Positions 1 to 14,000 of a stretch of DNA of 64,000 nucleotides are shown here, piece by piece. A program made the translations under genes and the position numbers. Origin of the DNA: Hyphochytrium catenoides (lineage: Eukaryota > Sar > Hyphochytriomycetes > Hyphochytriales > Hyphochytriaceae); assembly GCA_900088475.1 (NCBI GenBank), contig FLMG01001546.1:79370-143369 (forward strand), in the 5' to 3' direction. The notes beneath the pieces are model-generated. The model saw only the letters and a program-made list of their open reading frames with translations, was not told the origin of the DNA and made no database searches. How positions within the stretch are numbered: the first letter of the stretch is position 1; each line of letters starts with the position of its first letter.

Positions 1-3000
1 CCTTTGCTCTGCCAGCCTTTGCTCTGCTAGCCTCTTTTCGTTTTCAAGTTGTGTCACATGCTCCTGCTCGAGTTTGGCGATCTCTTCCTCTGCTTTTTTC
101 TTTACTTCCAGTTCAAAGTCCTCTTTCTGCTTCTTCAATGCCAGAATGCGCTGCTCTTTTTCTGCGAGAAGATTATCCTATTTGTCCATACGGCAATGTG
201 TGAGCTTTGCGCAGCAAGGGCAGCGAAGCAAGGAAGGGGCTGTTAACACCCGCAAGAATTAGGTCCAAGGGGCCGTTATGAAGTCTCATAGCGAGTAGTC
301 AGAATCAGAATTGGAAGAATTGCGTCGAGTAGAGGGGCACAAACCTGAAAAACTCTCAGCTCTTCTTGAGCTTGTTTCGCATTCCGTAGNNNNNNNNNNN
401 NNNNNNNNNNNNNNNNNNNNNNNNNNNNNNNNNNNNNNNNNNNNNNNNNNNNNNNNNNNNNNNNNATGGACGTTGTCTCCATTTCTAGTGTTAGCTGTCT
501 TTCTTTATACTTGCTCTCCAGCTGGTTTAGAGCATCCTCTTTATTAGACTCGGAAGCACCCTCTGCTACCAGTCTCGTTAAGAGTTCCGCCCTTTCTTTC
601 CCTTTCTCCTGCAGCAGCCCTCCTAGGGCCTTTCTCATTGCCGCAGAACGCTCTCCTGCTTGCTTGGCCAACAGCTCCGTTGTCTCTCTTTGGTGTCTCC
701 TTTGCATGACGATTTCAACAGCTTCGTTCACCCGATCTCCGTCAATGATGCCACTTTGTATAGTTTCCTGAAATAAGTAACATGAAGTAGGTGGCCATGA
801 CCAAGATTAGAAATTAGTGCCAAACGGTGTTTGCCTCCATCAGTTTTTGAAGATGCGTGCATTCATTATACTAGCGTCAGGAAATAGATAAAATGCACGC
901 ATCAAGAGAAGGGAACCCTTCTAAAGCGCGCATTTACAGTCCGTGATTGTACGCGGAGAGTATACGATAAGCCGTATTACTCTACTTGATACAGGATCCA
1001 AAGATAGAGGATCTAAAGAGAAGAGTGATGAAAAAAGCGCAAATAGCCAGACACATTAATCACCTGTAGAGCCTTGGCCTCTCTCTCCATATCAATTTGA
1101 GTCCTTAGATTTGAGGACTCTATTTGTTGTTCGGATATCGTCTTGGCTTTCTCCTCCTGTTGTTTCTGTGTGATCTCCTGCTGCTTCATTTTCTTCCGCA
1201 ATTCGATCCTCTTCCTTAGCTGATCTTGTTTCTTATCCTGTGATTCAGTTGCGAGAAGATACAAAATGATCAGGGTCAATGCTCTTGCCCCGAAAGCAAC
1301 CCATTTCAACGTTGGTTGGCTCTCCTGCTGTCGCTCGCTCTCTTACTGGACTACTGTCTCCGCCTTGAACGGGAATCACTGACCTTCTCAGCCTCAATGA
1401 GCCGTGCATGCTGCGTTAACTGATCGTCGTACTGCCGCTTCACGTTCGCTAACTCCTCCGTCGTGGCTGCTTCTTTTAGTAGCTTCTCCTGTAGCTCTTT
1501 CTTCTTCTCCTCAATCAGCCGGTTTGCCTCGTCCTCCTACAGTGCGCACACGCTATGTGAGTGCTGTCTGAGGTGACTTGTCGTCTTTATGCTCTACCTG
1601 GCGCTTCAACTCTGCAGCAAGTTCCTGCTGCAGGGCTGCCATGGCCTCCTTCTCCAGCTTCTCCTTTTCTTCTCGATGCTTCTTTTCGAGATCATCCCGG
1701 GCCTGCAGGCATTATCAGAAAAATAAGCAGCTTCTTCTTCGAAGCACAATCAAGGCTTCAATGTTACCCTTCGTTGCTCGTCTTCCAGGCGGAGTTCCTC
1801 ATCAGACTTGCCGCTCTCTGCAGCTGTTGACTCCACCTTCTCCCGCAAAGCTTTTTCCCAGGTACTTCCTTGGCTTTCCAATTCTTTTGTCTCGTTTTCA
1901 CTCTTGACGGTAAAGAAGAGGACATTAGCGGTTAGAGGCCCCTCACCGATCCTGTACTAAAGAGCCTAAACCTACCATCTTCTGCATCATCGCCTTCTTT
2001 TTCTCCTCTAGAGCTTTCTTTTTCTGAGCTAGCCTTTGCTCCAATTTAGAAGACGCCAGTCTTCCAATCGCTTCGCTGTCAGCGTTTCGCTTAGCTTCTT
2101 CCTTCTGGTACTCTTGGGCAACCCTCGCGGCTTCCATTTGTGCTTGATCCGCTTCGGCCTTGGCTAGGGCCTCGGCAGCCGCTTTGGCAGCTGCAGCAGC
2201 AATCTTGGCTTTGGAAGCACTCTCAAAAGCGGCAACCTCCTCCTGGAGTGTCTTCCCCTTTTCAAGCTGCGGCGCAACAAAAGTCAGAGTAATTTTCACG
2301 TTCCTGCTTATCTAGCTTTCACTCCTGAGGCTCGATTATCGAGTTCGATTACTTCGGTACAGATCTATCTCAGCGAACTTTCTAGAGGTCTGTCAAGTGT
2401 GTCTGGGTTACAAAAGAGCGTCTTACCTCCATCAGTGCGGCCAATTTGCGTTGCTGGTCTTCCAACAGCTTCTTACGCTCCGCTTCCTCCTCGCCTTGAA
2501 GTTCCTCTTCAAGCTTCTGCTTTCCGCTTTCCCCCAAGGCCATGGCCTCCATCTCTTTTTGTCTAAGTGCTCTCCTTTGCCTGTGAGGTTGATGTAAGGG
2601 TTCCTGTCGATAGTCTATATTGTGACAAAGGAGCTACCGCAATCTCTCCTCCAGCTTTTTGCTTTCTCCTTCTTGTTGGGCGGCAAGCTTTGATTCTAAA
2701 GTTTCCAGGTGCTGTTGGTGCTCGAGCTTCATCCTCTTCAGACTCTGTTCTGCTTTGTCCTTTTCGTTTTCAGCATCCGCTAGATTCTTCTCTGCTCTCT
2801 TTTTGGACTCTTCCAGGAGCACTTTGTCCTCTTCCGCTAACTGTAATGGACAGCCATGTATACAAGTGGAATTTGGACGAACTGGAGCAAAGGACTTACC
2901 TGTGATGTTGATTCCTGGTGAGAGCGACTTTCAGGAAGAGATATGCTGCTAACCTCGTCCTTTCCTTGGTCCCTAGAGCTGAAGATCGACTGCAACGCGT

Positions 3001-6000
3001 CCAAGTACCGTCCCTTTGTCTTTCCACTTTGCTCTCTAGCCTCATGTAGTGCTAGCTCCTTCGAGATGGTCCTCAGGGCACTCTGCGCTGCTCCAAGGGC
3101 CAGCCGGGCCCGGACGGCTTCTTCGAGGACGGGCCTCCTTTCTTCGACCAGCTCCTGGCGAAGCTTCTGTATAACATCCCTTCGCTCCTCTGCCATGGTC
3201 CTAACCTCTGACGCAATATCAGACTGCCGGTGCAATGCTTCAGTTAAGCTAAACCCAATAACGATAAGCTCTTGTATTTTCTTACCTCCGTGAAGCCTGG
3301 GAGACTGCCTCCTCTTTCAGATGTCCTACCGTAAGTAGTGAATGGTAAGAAGCCAAGATTGCCCAATTACCCCTGGGCACGACTAGTGGTCACCCCTTAC
3401 TTCCCATCTGATAAGCTTACTAATCACCCAGAAAAAGGCGTCTCCTGCTACTTACCCCACTCTAGCCTGCAAATCGCGGAAATGAGCATCTTCTTTTCGC
3501 TTCAGCTCGTCTAGCTTGTCCTTGATCTTTCTTTCTTGGACCTCCCCAAGCAGTACAAGTCTGTCTTCCACATTTTTCCGATGCACTTCGGCATTCACCG
3601 CTCTTTCTTGCACATCTTCCTGGAGTCTTGTTGCGGTCTCTTGCCACTCGCGAGCTACCTTATTCTCCTCCTCCGCTATCATCTCCTGACCTTGGAGCAT
3701 GATTTGCTGCTGCAGAGCCAGCTCCTGCTTGGAAACCTCCTCCTCAATCTTCTTTTCTGCCATGGCAATGTCCTCTGCTGACTGATCCTAGTTTAAGAGG
3801 CACCACATAGGTGAGTTGGTCAGCTGCAAAGTCCACCAGTGAAATGGACTTCAGGGAAATCTATCCAGTGGGAATAGTCCAATGCCTCTTCTAACCTTCT
3901 TGTCTTTAAGTTTGCCGAGCATCCGCTTTTTCCTGTTCATCAGCTGCTTCCTCTGCCTTTCAAATTCTTGCTCCAGATTGGCATACAAATCCTTCATATT
4001 CTGATCACATTTCTCCTTCATGTTTTGCATGACACTTCGCACCTCGAGGGCAGCTTGCCTCTCGGCGGTCTCCTCCACTGCAGTTCTTGCAGCGGTGGCA
4101 GCTGTCAAGCCTGCGACCCTTGTCTGGGCCAGCTTTTCGGTGACAGCAGCCAGTGCAGTCGTCTGGCTATTGTGAAGCTGCTTGAATTCTGTCTCCTTCT
4201 GCGCCAAGATAGAGTCTAAAATTTCGTCACGAGAAGCCTGCATGAACCACAGCACCTTAGTAATCGTTCTAGTTTCCTATTCGACTCGGATTAGCAGCAA
4301 AGGGTTTTGGCACTCTTGTGTTTGGAGTGGACTTTCGTCAAATACCTTCAGCTCCTGCTCTACCTCAGCCATTTTATCCGCAATCTCATTTTCGGTTGCT
4401 CCAGCTGCCCTTAAGTCCTCTTCAACCTTATTTGACAGCTCCCTGAAGATAAAGTTAGCCGTCGCTTGCTACTTAAGGGGCAGCTGGTACCCTGGTACTC
4501 ACCTTCTAGTGTGTTCAGTGCCTGACAAATGGATGGTGGCACTTAGTGCCATCTGTTTTTTTAGGAAATCGTACTCCGCAGAAACATCTCCCTGTATAAG
4601 GCGGTCTTCTAACTCCACTTCGTAACGAGCAAGCTCGGCTGAAATGGTTTTTGTCGCTTCTGACTCCTCTAGGCGCCTTTCTTCTTGCTTGCGTGCCTTA
4701 AGATGCAGAGCCTAGTTCATCGGACCGATTGGCCGAAGCGAGGGGTTGCAGTTTAGTGTTGTCTTTTAGACAAACTTAGTACAGCAATACCTTCTTCCTC
4801 TGCACTTCTTCGTCTGCCGCCCGGGCTAGACGTTCGCTTAATCTCTTGCCCTCCTCTTGATGCTTCTCTGCCAGCTCTCTTTCTACTTGTTCTTTCTCCT
4901 CTGAAGTGGCATCCGCATGGGTCAACTCTGCCAGACGACGATCTTTCTCCTCTTGCTGGGCCTTCCGGAGATTCTGTGTAGCAACTGCTTTGTCCTGCTC
5001 CAGCTTCGCTCTAAGTGTGGCCAGCTCGGATGCATCCGAGCTTTCTTGGTCCTGCTCCGCAGAAATAGGCCCATTAGAGTAAAATGGTCAGTAACTCGAC
5101 AGCGAGGATTGTTCAGACAAGGTTTAAAAAGCCACAATGCATCCATCAGAGAATAAGTAGCCCTCCCGAACTTCATAGCCAGTTTAACACTCTGCGAAAA
5201 CCCTTGAGGACACATTTGACAATACTTTACCTTAAATTTGTGATCTACCCTCAGTTTGGCCTCCGCCATGGCTATCTCAACAGCCATAGAACTGGCAAGG
5301 CTCGATGCCGCAGCGGCCTTTATTCTTGCCTCCGCAAGCCTTTCAGTAGACTCCTTTTGCAACTGAGCCCACTGTTCCCTCTCCTTATCTGTGGCATCGC
5401 TCCATTCCTTAGCTAGCTTCAGATCAAGGAGTTCTCGCTCAACCTGTGGAGAGAGATTTGTCAGACCAACGAGTTGAGTCAAGGGTTGGATCAAATGTCG
5501 CATATATATCTGAGCACTAGGGCAATAAGGAAGGTAAGAAGTTGGAAGTCCGGTCCAGAGCCGCCGAAAGGGTTTGTGAGATACCGCTTCCTCCTGTTTT
5601 AAGCCGTCGTTTAGCATGATCTTCTCGTCTTCTGCTTTTGCAGCGGCTAATTGTCCTAGCCTGACATTGCGCTTTTGCCTAATCATGAGAGTCTTAGATA
5701 TCTCCTAGAATGGCTAACGGAAGCGTTTAGTTGACCTCAATCGGTCCTCAAGTTTGCCCTTTTCCAGCTCTTTTTGAGCCACAAATGCCTGCTCCCGAAG
5801 CTTCAAACTGGCCTCGAGAGTCTCTTGAAGGAGTCTGAGCTCTTCCGCTGTCCTCAACTTGCTCACCTGTGCCAACAGAAGTCAGCATATAAAATATGAA
5901 GCGGTCATCTCGATCCGATCATTCAAGCACTTACCTCTGCAGCTGCTGCATTGTCCATTGCTGTCTTCTCTGCTTGCTCTGCAAGGACAGTTCTCTCGTC

Positions 6001-9000
6001 CTGAAGGCGTTGAGCATGTTCATTTAGTGTGGCTTCTTCATGCTCCTTAAGTTGGTCCTCCAGGTCCTTGCTTTCCTTTAGTTCCTGGTCCAAAAGATCC
6101 TGACCTACTGTGTTGTGGGGGACCGAAACCGAGAATATGGCGTAAATCTAAACGCGACGGCAGAAGGTCAACACATGCTCAACCTACCTCTTGGGAGCTG
6201 ACCACTTGAGTGCTCCTTAACTCTCCTCTCCTCAATCCTCTGTCTCAGCTTTATGTGCTGGAGCTCCCGCTCATTGGCAAGTGTAGATTGCAGCTGGAGA
6301 AGATCTTCGGCATGCACCTTTGTTCACCGAAAAGGTCGCAGCAACTACCATTATCTCCAAAGCCCATTTTCACTGCCAAATGCGTTATACATACTTTTTC
6401 GACCTGCGCGGTGAGGGCTAGTGCTCTCTCCCTTCCTTCCTCACCGGCTGCAGCGGTTGACAGTGCAGCTGCCAGGGCTGTAGAGAAGGAGGCCGCTGCC
6501 TGTCCTACCGCTAATTGTTCATCATACTCTTGTCGAACGTCGACGAGCTTCCTTGCGTAGTCTTTTCTAATAGAAGCTTCGACACCCATGAGCTCTAGTT
6601 CCATTGACTCCTAAACATCGACAAAGGTAGAGGTTGGACTCTTGATGATAACACAGATCTAGCTGGTGTGTACTTGTTCAAGGCATGCCTTACCTGCATA
6701 TTCGTAGATGACGCAGCCCCATCTCTATCAATAAGTGTAGGTCAGTGTTAGAGGTGGATTTGTTAACAAGCAATAACAGATGAAGAGGGTACCCCATGCT
6801 CAGATCCTTCAGTCGGCTCATCTTAGTTTTCTCGAAGGTTTCCAGCTGACCTAAGAAGAAGTCTTTGATGGACTTCTCCTTGTTCTGATAAGCTAGCTTG
6901 AGCTCCTCGAAATCCGACGACTTGCGCATGGCCTCCTGGCTGAGGCCCTTGGCAACTCCTTCTACCATTATTTTACTCTCTTGCTTCATCGAAGACTTAA
7001 GGGCTGCTTCCTTGTCTTTGAATGTCTTATTCAGGGACTCCAATTCCCCGAGCCTATCCTTCTTTAGCGTTAACGAAGCTGGCTGCTCCTTGAGTCGTGC
7101 TTCCTGCAATCGCTCTGCCCACTTCCTCTCAACTGCTATCTCTGAACCTATCCAAGTCTTGGTAAGCTCAATTTCCGCCCTCACTAGGTTGAGGGAGGCT
7201 TCAGTTTGGAGGCCTAAAAGTGTGACCGGGGCTTCCTCTTGAGCTATAAGAGCCGACAACTCCTTTCCATAAACTGCACGCTGATGCGACAGAACCTCGA
7301 TTTCATTTTTCGAAAGCTCCAGAGCCTCTCGCGTCGCGAGGCTCTTGACCCCGTTGTCCCTCACGAGGGCCGTAAGAGCTTTCTGCTTCTCTCCATCCAG
7401 CGCCGCTAGGACAGCGTCCCTTCCGTCCTGCACTCATGACAGTCTTTAGTAAAAGAGTCCTCAAATGTCAGACTGTAAAGGCCACTCACAGCCAGATTCA
7501 CTGCATCAGGAACAATGTGTCCTTCGTGCTCCCTCCACTTTTGCAGAATCTCTTCCCTAGATAGCTCACCTCTGTCGTCAGAAGAAATATTCTGGATTAG
7601 TGATCGAGGACTACATGACAGTTGTAGATGGCGAGGACATAACGGGGCTGAAGTAGGGAGATAATCTAAGGTGCAAACGCGGTGAAGAGAACTTCTTGGT
7701 AAATTTCTAAAGCTTCTTACCTCTCCATAGCCTCGACATCGGCTATCTTCGAACGAACCTCGTTTATGAGTTCTCGGTCTAGCTTTGCTTCCTTGAAATG
7801 GTGTTCTAGGGCTAAATCTATTAATAACTCCTCCTTTTCGAGCTGAGTCTGTCTGAAATAAACTTCGTCGTCTCCGGATCGTAACTTCGAAGTCAGCTTT
7901 TCTTTGGCAAGTTCAATTATAGATCTCTTGGCAATGACCTTTTCCTGTATCGAAGCGAGATCTCTTTCTTTTTGAAGCAAGGCCAGCTCTTTTCGCTCAA
8001 CTTCTTTGAAGAGTGCTTTAACTCTTCTAATATCAGCATCATCCTCCGTGCCCTGCAGCTCAAGCTTGAGCTTCAGCCGCTCAGTTTGGAGAGAAGCTAT
8101 CTCGTTCAACAAAGGTGAGGGAGGAGGTCCTTTTCTCTCACTAGTGTCCACAAGCCTGTCAGTTTCGGGTGGTCCCAGCGACCAGGGCGATAAATATGCG
8201 TTAGAGAGTTAAAAGGAAGCAGCAAGTCGTCTAAAATTTCACGTACTAGGGTAGGCGAACATGCGGATTGCGTGCAAAAAACGAAGTATAGGTAAATGCA
8301 AGAGCCTTATACTTCAAGATGGACTCCATAGGTGAAGAGGCATCCTGCCCCCCTGCGTGGCGACTGTTTACCTGAGGTCCTGACGCAGCTGTAGATGTTG
8401 GTCTTCAGCATCTAGTCTTGCCTTTTTGGCAGCGTTTGCCAAAGCTGCTGTGAGCCTTTCCCTGCAGGTCTCAAGAAGCTTCTCTTCAGCCAAGCCGTTT
8501 TCTTTCCTTTGTTTCTGAACCAATTCATAGTCGTCAAGCTGCACAACAAGTGATGACTCTCAGTCTCTTTTTTCGCTCTGCATTTATATAAAAGGCACTT
8601 ACATAAGGCCTCGCTGTTGGTACAGACGGTGCCATTAGGTCTTTACCCGGAGAAAAGGCACTAGGCTTCAATTGCAACAGCTCGCCTACTTCTGCTACTG
8701 CAGATTGGTTGATAACGGATACGACCTCAGACACTGCGATGGAAATGACCGGGATCATGGGCTCTGTAGAGGAGAGCAATGGGCTAACCAATGGAGGCAT
8801 CTCCTCTGTAAGAGGTTTAGTGCTTTCTATCGAAAACTGAGCAGCCTCAATCATCTTGAGCTCCTCTTCAGTTTTGTCTATCTCAGCGGCGAGAGCCTTA
8901 GCCTGCTCATGGCCCTTAGACTGAGTAATAACTTATCACTGTAAATGCCTACCTCCGAATTTCCCCCTTCCGTGGCGCCAGGATCAGCAGTCGGCCTAGA

Positions 9001-11030
9001 GCAGAAGTCATCATTTAGGGTAGATCCGGAACATACGTTTTAAGTAGGACGCCATACACTGTAAAGCTCTTCCGTCGCAGGTGTATCTGCTCTTCAGTCT
9101 TGGCGACGTTCTCAATCACGCGCTCTAAATCTCTTCTATCTTCTGAAGCCCTTTCTTCTAGTTCCTTCCTTATTTCCGGCGAGATCTCGACACCTGTATC
9201 CTCCAGAGCCATTATCTGTGATAGAAGGCGACATCGGTTACGGGCATTAGCCAAGCTTAACAAGAATGAATGCTATTCCTCCCGCTATTGCCAGCCTGTA
9301 TCTATTCATCTTACCATCTCCTGTCCCATGACTTCTACACGTTCAGCATCAGATTTAGCTGCTGCTCGTTCCATCTCAAGGTTCTCTGCCAGGAAATCCT
9401 CTTGAACTGGGGCACTATGTAGGAGAGAATCTATTTGCCGTCCCTCCTCAAGAGATTGGACGGAGGATGTCCGCTTCAACATTATTTCCTTTTCGAGGGC
9501 TTGTAAAGCTGCCCTGATTGTTTTTTGGACGTCCAACATCTTCTGGAAGGAGGAACCAGTCTCTTCCTTCACCAGTTGAAGTCTTTCTTTAGCTGCCTCT
9601 GTGGAGCTCTTCAGAGAATCAAGGAAACGAGAGAGCCTAACTGAGAGCTTCCCCACTGGGTTTAGGAAAGTGATACAAAAGAGGATGATCAAGTTAGCTA
9701 AAGTCCATTGTCTTGATCGAAGCGGAGTTATCCTACCTAATTCCTCTTCCAAATCCAAATTCTGCTTCTCGATGACACTTTGAAGAAGATTCCAGGAGTC
9801 TGTCAAAAACTTATTGAGACCCCTTTCAAAGTTGTTCATGCCTGCTGCAAAGAGATCAAGCCTCTCTACTATTGCCTTAGTATAAATGTTATCAAAGTCC
9901 CCTTCTGTCTTCGTCAACATCTCTCGGTGATTTAGAAGCTCCAGGACCTTGGAACCCTTCACTCCCTGCGCATTTGCCTCCCAAATGGCTACCGCGGCGG
10001 CGCATCTAATCTTTTCGCAACCGCAAAGCGTCATGATGCCGAGATAAGGGTTGCTTGCAAGATTGACGGGCAGCTCTCTGATACAATGCTTAAACACACG
10101 GTCCATCATCTCCTGCAGTCTATTGAAAGTCGCTGATTGCAGCTCAAGTGATACCCTATGATCCTAGTAGTCGGAGTGCATATTAGGCAGAGGTATGGCG
10201 GGACGCCGTCATCACCGTAATGTACCTTCTTCGATGCCTCAAGCATCTCAGCAATCACCCTACGACTTAACTGGAGGGTGCCTCCAGAGAGCGTCTCCGC
10301 CAACTCAGCCAGGGCATTGTGAAGGTCTTCTTGAGCCTGATACGCGTGTTATTAAGACCAATTCTTGCTGATGGCGTTTTCGCCGGTTATGGGCCTTACT
10401 GACCTCTGTCAGTCCATCCTGGAAAGACTCTCTGGCGTTAAGTTCTGCGAAGAGCTGGGTGATCATGAATTTTTCGCTTCCTCCAACAAGCTTCGCTCCT
10501 TCAGCGAGCATGACCTGTAAAATCTGCTTGATCTCATTGGCCTCAAGCTGACAAGGATAACCTCAGTAAGAGGGCATCAATCTCAGCAAGCTGAACAGAT
10601 ACCGGAAATACCTTTAGAAGCTTCTGAGCTTCTTCTGCAACCTTGTTCTGTGCCTCAAAGCTCTTGCTGTTAGACTCCTGTATTTGTCTGAGTGCTACCA
10701 TAACTGCTTCATCGACTAGTGTGTCCTCAACCGTTAATCCTTGATCTGACATATAATTGATATCAACGAAAGCTCGGAACAACTTGGGTCAGACCACTGA
10801 AGCCTTCTACCTTGAGAATCAGGCGATATGGGGAGATGGCTTGCCATCGTCTTAGCAAGCTCACCCTGCATCTCATCTTTCTGCACTTCTACTTTAGGTT
10901 GTTCTTGGAGGCCAGTCAACTCTTGTCTCTCCTTAGGCTGCACCATGGCGCCCTTCTGGTGGAGTTGGGAAAAATCCTTCTTCTTCGCCTTTTCTTTATA
11001 ACCTAGGGGGAATAATAGAGGTGGTCAAAA
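1..11030 (-). other. intracellular coiled-coil tail of the giant protein
   Basis: About fifteen or more short exons in this stretch all read as Glu/Lys/Arg/Gln/Ala-rich heptad sequence, beginning KEKAKKKDFSQLHQKG after the membrane and still open at base 1. Examples are the frames at 7433-6690, 8151-7717 and 2299-1943. Cysteine is rare, unlike the ectodomain. The last bases in the window encode a tandem pentapeptide, RLAEQ RLAEQ. I found no catalytic motif. I infer a filament-forming or cytoskeleton-linked tail. Exon borders were not all resolved. Confidence 0.65.
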
Positions 11031-14000
11031 TTACGCCGCTTGATGCGTCCTCATACTAGACATACCATTGACGGTCAACTCGCTGCCCATCCAGTTGCTC
11101 CTGCGAATATAGTATAGGGAAAGAATCACAAGGAAAATAACCCCAAAAAGTCCGCTCAACAAGCCGGATACCAATCCCCAATCTGGTGTGAGAATAATAT
11201 TCTTGGATTTGTTGGCACTTAGTTGCAAGAGGCTGGAGGAGCTGAGCGTCGTGATACTCTTTCTTGGGTCGGGACAGCTCGTCTGGCCATTCATCACAAC
11301 TATCACAGACTGGGCAGCAGGATTGCTACTCATGCTGAACACATATGTTCCTAGAGTAAGAGAGATTAGTAATGGCTTATAGGTCACCGAGACGCGTCCA
11401 CTAACCCTCTTCCAAGAATGTAAAGCCGAAATACTTGACATCGCTGCCTCCTTCTATTTGTCTTTGCAGCTGCCTGAACAGTCCGAAATCAAAGTTTTGA
11501 TTGGTGTTCAGCATGCTGTCCTTCACGTATATAGGATACACTCTACTCGTCTGCCCTGTCGTCGCTGTCAAATCGAAGAAAACACTGTCTCCTTGCTGAA
11601 GGCACACCACCGGGTTCGTAACCGACACCTCCAAGGGTAAGGCGCCCAACCGCCGCCGAGCTGAGGATGATGTGCCATTGGTCGTCGGAACAGTAGAGGA
11701 ATAGCTACCTGCAAATCAGTGAGGTTAAGGAACACAATTAATTGCATCGGGATGCCAAGGAAGAGTAAATACCTCTCATCTCTGTTGGAGAGACCAGGAA
11801 GGACACGACATCGCAAGTTGAGCCCGTCATGCACTCGATTTTGCCGCTGAAGCCTGTGAGTTTTAGGATGTCGAAACTCAAGACCGGCATGGAGTATAGA
11901 CTGCTCTTTCTTCTTACCTGGAATCTGGGAAGGCAGGACGGACACCTGCTGATTCGTCAACGGATCAATCACATTCAATCGTCCACTCTCCTTGTCCACA
12001 GTTGTCTTTTTTAGCAGGTCGCGGCAATTCGCATCACACGTCACATCTATGTCGACTTGACTATGGCAGTCGCAGATGCCAAAGCGGGAAACAAACTGAC
12101 CCCCTGCAGGACACTTGTTATCGCAGGCTTTATCTATGTTGACACATTTACCAGTCGAATCCCGCACATAACCTATGGAAAAAGAAGAGTGATGTTAATA
12201 AACTACTAGAACGAAGGAAGGTTACATCACCTACCGTCCTGACAACGGCTATAAACCTTCGGCTGGCAATCGGTATCCCCGTCTCTGTCGCTCTGAAGCT
12301 GCCAATTTTCATCATAGAACTCATACCCAGGACGGCATATACAGAGCCCATCCGACTTCTGGAAAGTCCTGAACGCCCCCTTGCATCGGCAGACGACACT
12401 ACCCTCTTCACTCGTTGAGCTGCTAGAGCACGGGCGGCAAGAGGCCTGACCGGACTCGGCGCCGAAACTACCAGCTGGACAAGGGCGACAGGCTGTCCGA
12501 TTTTCAGAACCTGTGTCGGCGTTAAAATGGCCCGCTGGACAGGGAGTCGCCGCTGCGGAACCAGGCGGACAATAATGGCCAATGGGACAAGGATATCCCC
12601 CGTCTCTCCCCGCATGGCTGGGTATTGCTGTAATAGTCTTTCCAAGGCAGACAAACCCTCCTAGACATCTAGCGCATGTCGAGCTATTAAGCTGGTCATT
12701 ATATTGCCCCGCAGGGCAGTCTTCACATCCATCAAACGTCGAATTTCTCTTGCCAGCAATCCCTGTAATACGTCCTCGCGTTCCCAGAGGACAAGGGACC
12801 GGGAAGCCAGTACCAACTGGACAATAGAAGCCCTGATATAGATTTTAGTAACTTTTGAGGGCTCCTCGTTGTACTTTAGCTTACCCGAGGACATGCCAGG
12901 GGATCTCCCGTTCCGGGTGGGCAGTAAACTCCATCCGCACATGTTATCGGTTCCCGTGACCCGGTCAAGCAAAAGAACCCAGCAGGACACAAGTTACAAG
13001 AAGCGGACCCTTCAGTCGCATAAGATCCTCCTGGGCAAATGTTTGGAAGCGTGCTACCCGACGGGCAAGCAAATCCCGCTGTGATCTCGTCAGCAAGTCA
13101 AGAATAAGACTTTCTGGAAAGTCTACTTACCTGAACAACGAGAGCAGGATGACGCTGAAGTACCACCTAGCTCAGCTCGATAGGTACCAGCCGGACATTT
13201 AGTAGCCTCCGTCGCACCTTCAAGGCAAAAGGATCCCGATGGGCAAGGATAGTCCGAATAACTCGCTAAGGCAGTCTGGTTGCATAGGAATCCCGAAGGG
13301 CAGCTGCGGCAGCTTTGTCTGGTACTCTTTTGCATCTCTTCATTGTACGTGCCGGCCAAACATGGAATGGGGGCAGATCCTGCAGGACAATAGTGGCCTG
13401 AAATAAAAAGCCAAATTAACAGATCCTTACTTCAGCCCATCAGCAAGCAAAAGACCATGACCTGCGGGACAATCCTGGCCAAGGNNNNNNNNNNNNNNNN
13501 NNNNNNNNNNNNNNNNNNNNNNNNNNNNNNNNNNNNNNNNTGCTGGACATGGACCTCCTCTGTAAAGCTTAAGTATGGTTAGAACAAGCTCTTTCAGCTC
13601 AATCGAGGGACATTACCAAGGGGTCTTGTTGAGAAAGAGGAAACATTTCGGCGTCTACTCCCGCAAGAACTAAATTCAGAGTGAGGGCTGGCTCAGGTGA
13701 CGACATCCCTGCTATACAGAAATGTCCAGCAGCACATTGGCCAGAGATGATCCCGTCGCGACAATATGAGCCGCCTGGGCATTCTGAGCAGTTTGATGCA
13801 GACGCAAGTCCGACCGTGGCGCCATAAGTTCCCAGTGGACAGGGAATTGGCTCGATTGTTCCCTCCTGGCAATAGAATCCTTTGGGACAGCTGGAAAGGG
13901 CGCTGGAGCCTTTTGGACAGTATGAGCCCCCAGGACAGGCCGAGCATGAAGTGCTTGCTAAAGTATTCGTCATCAGTATACAAAGGTGCACGGGGTGTAT

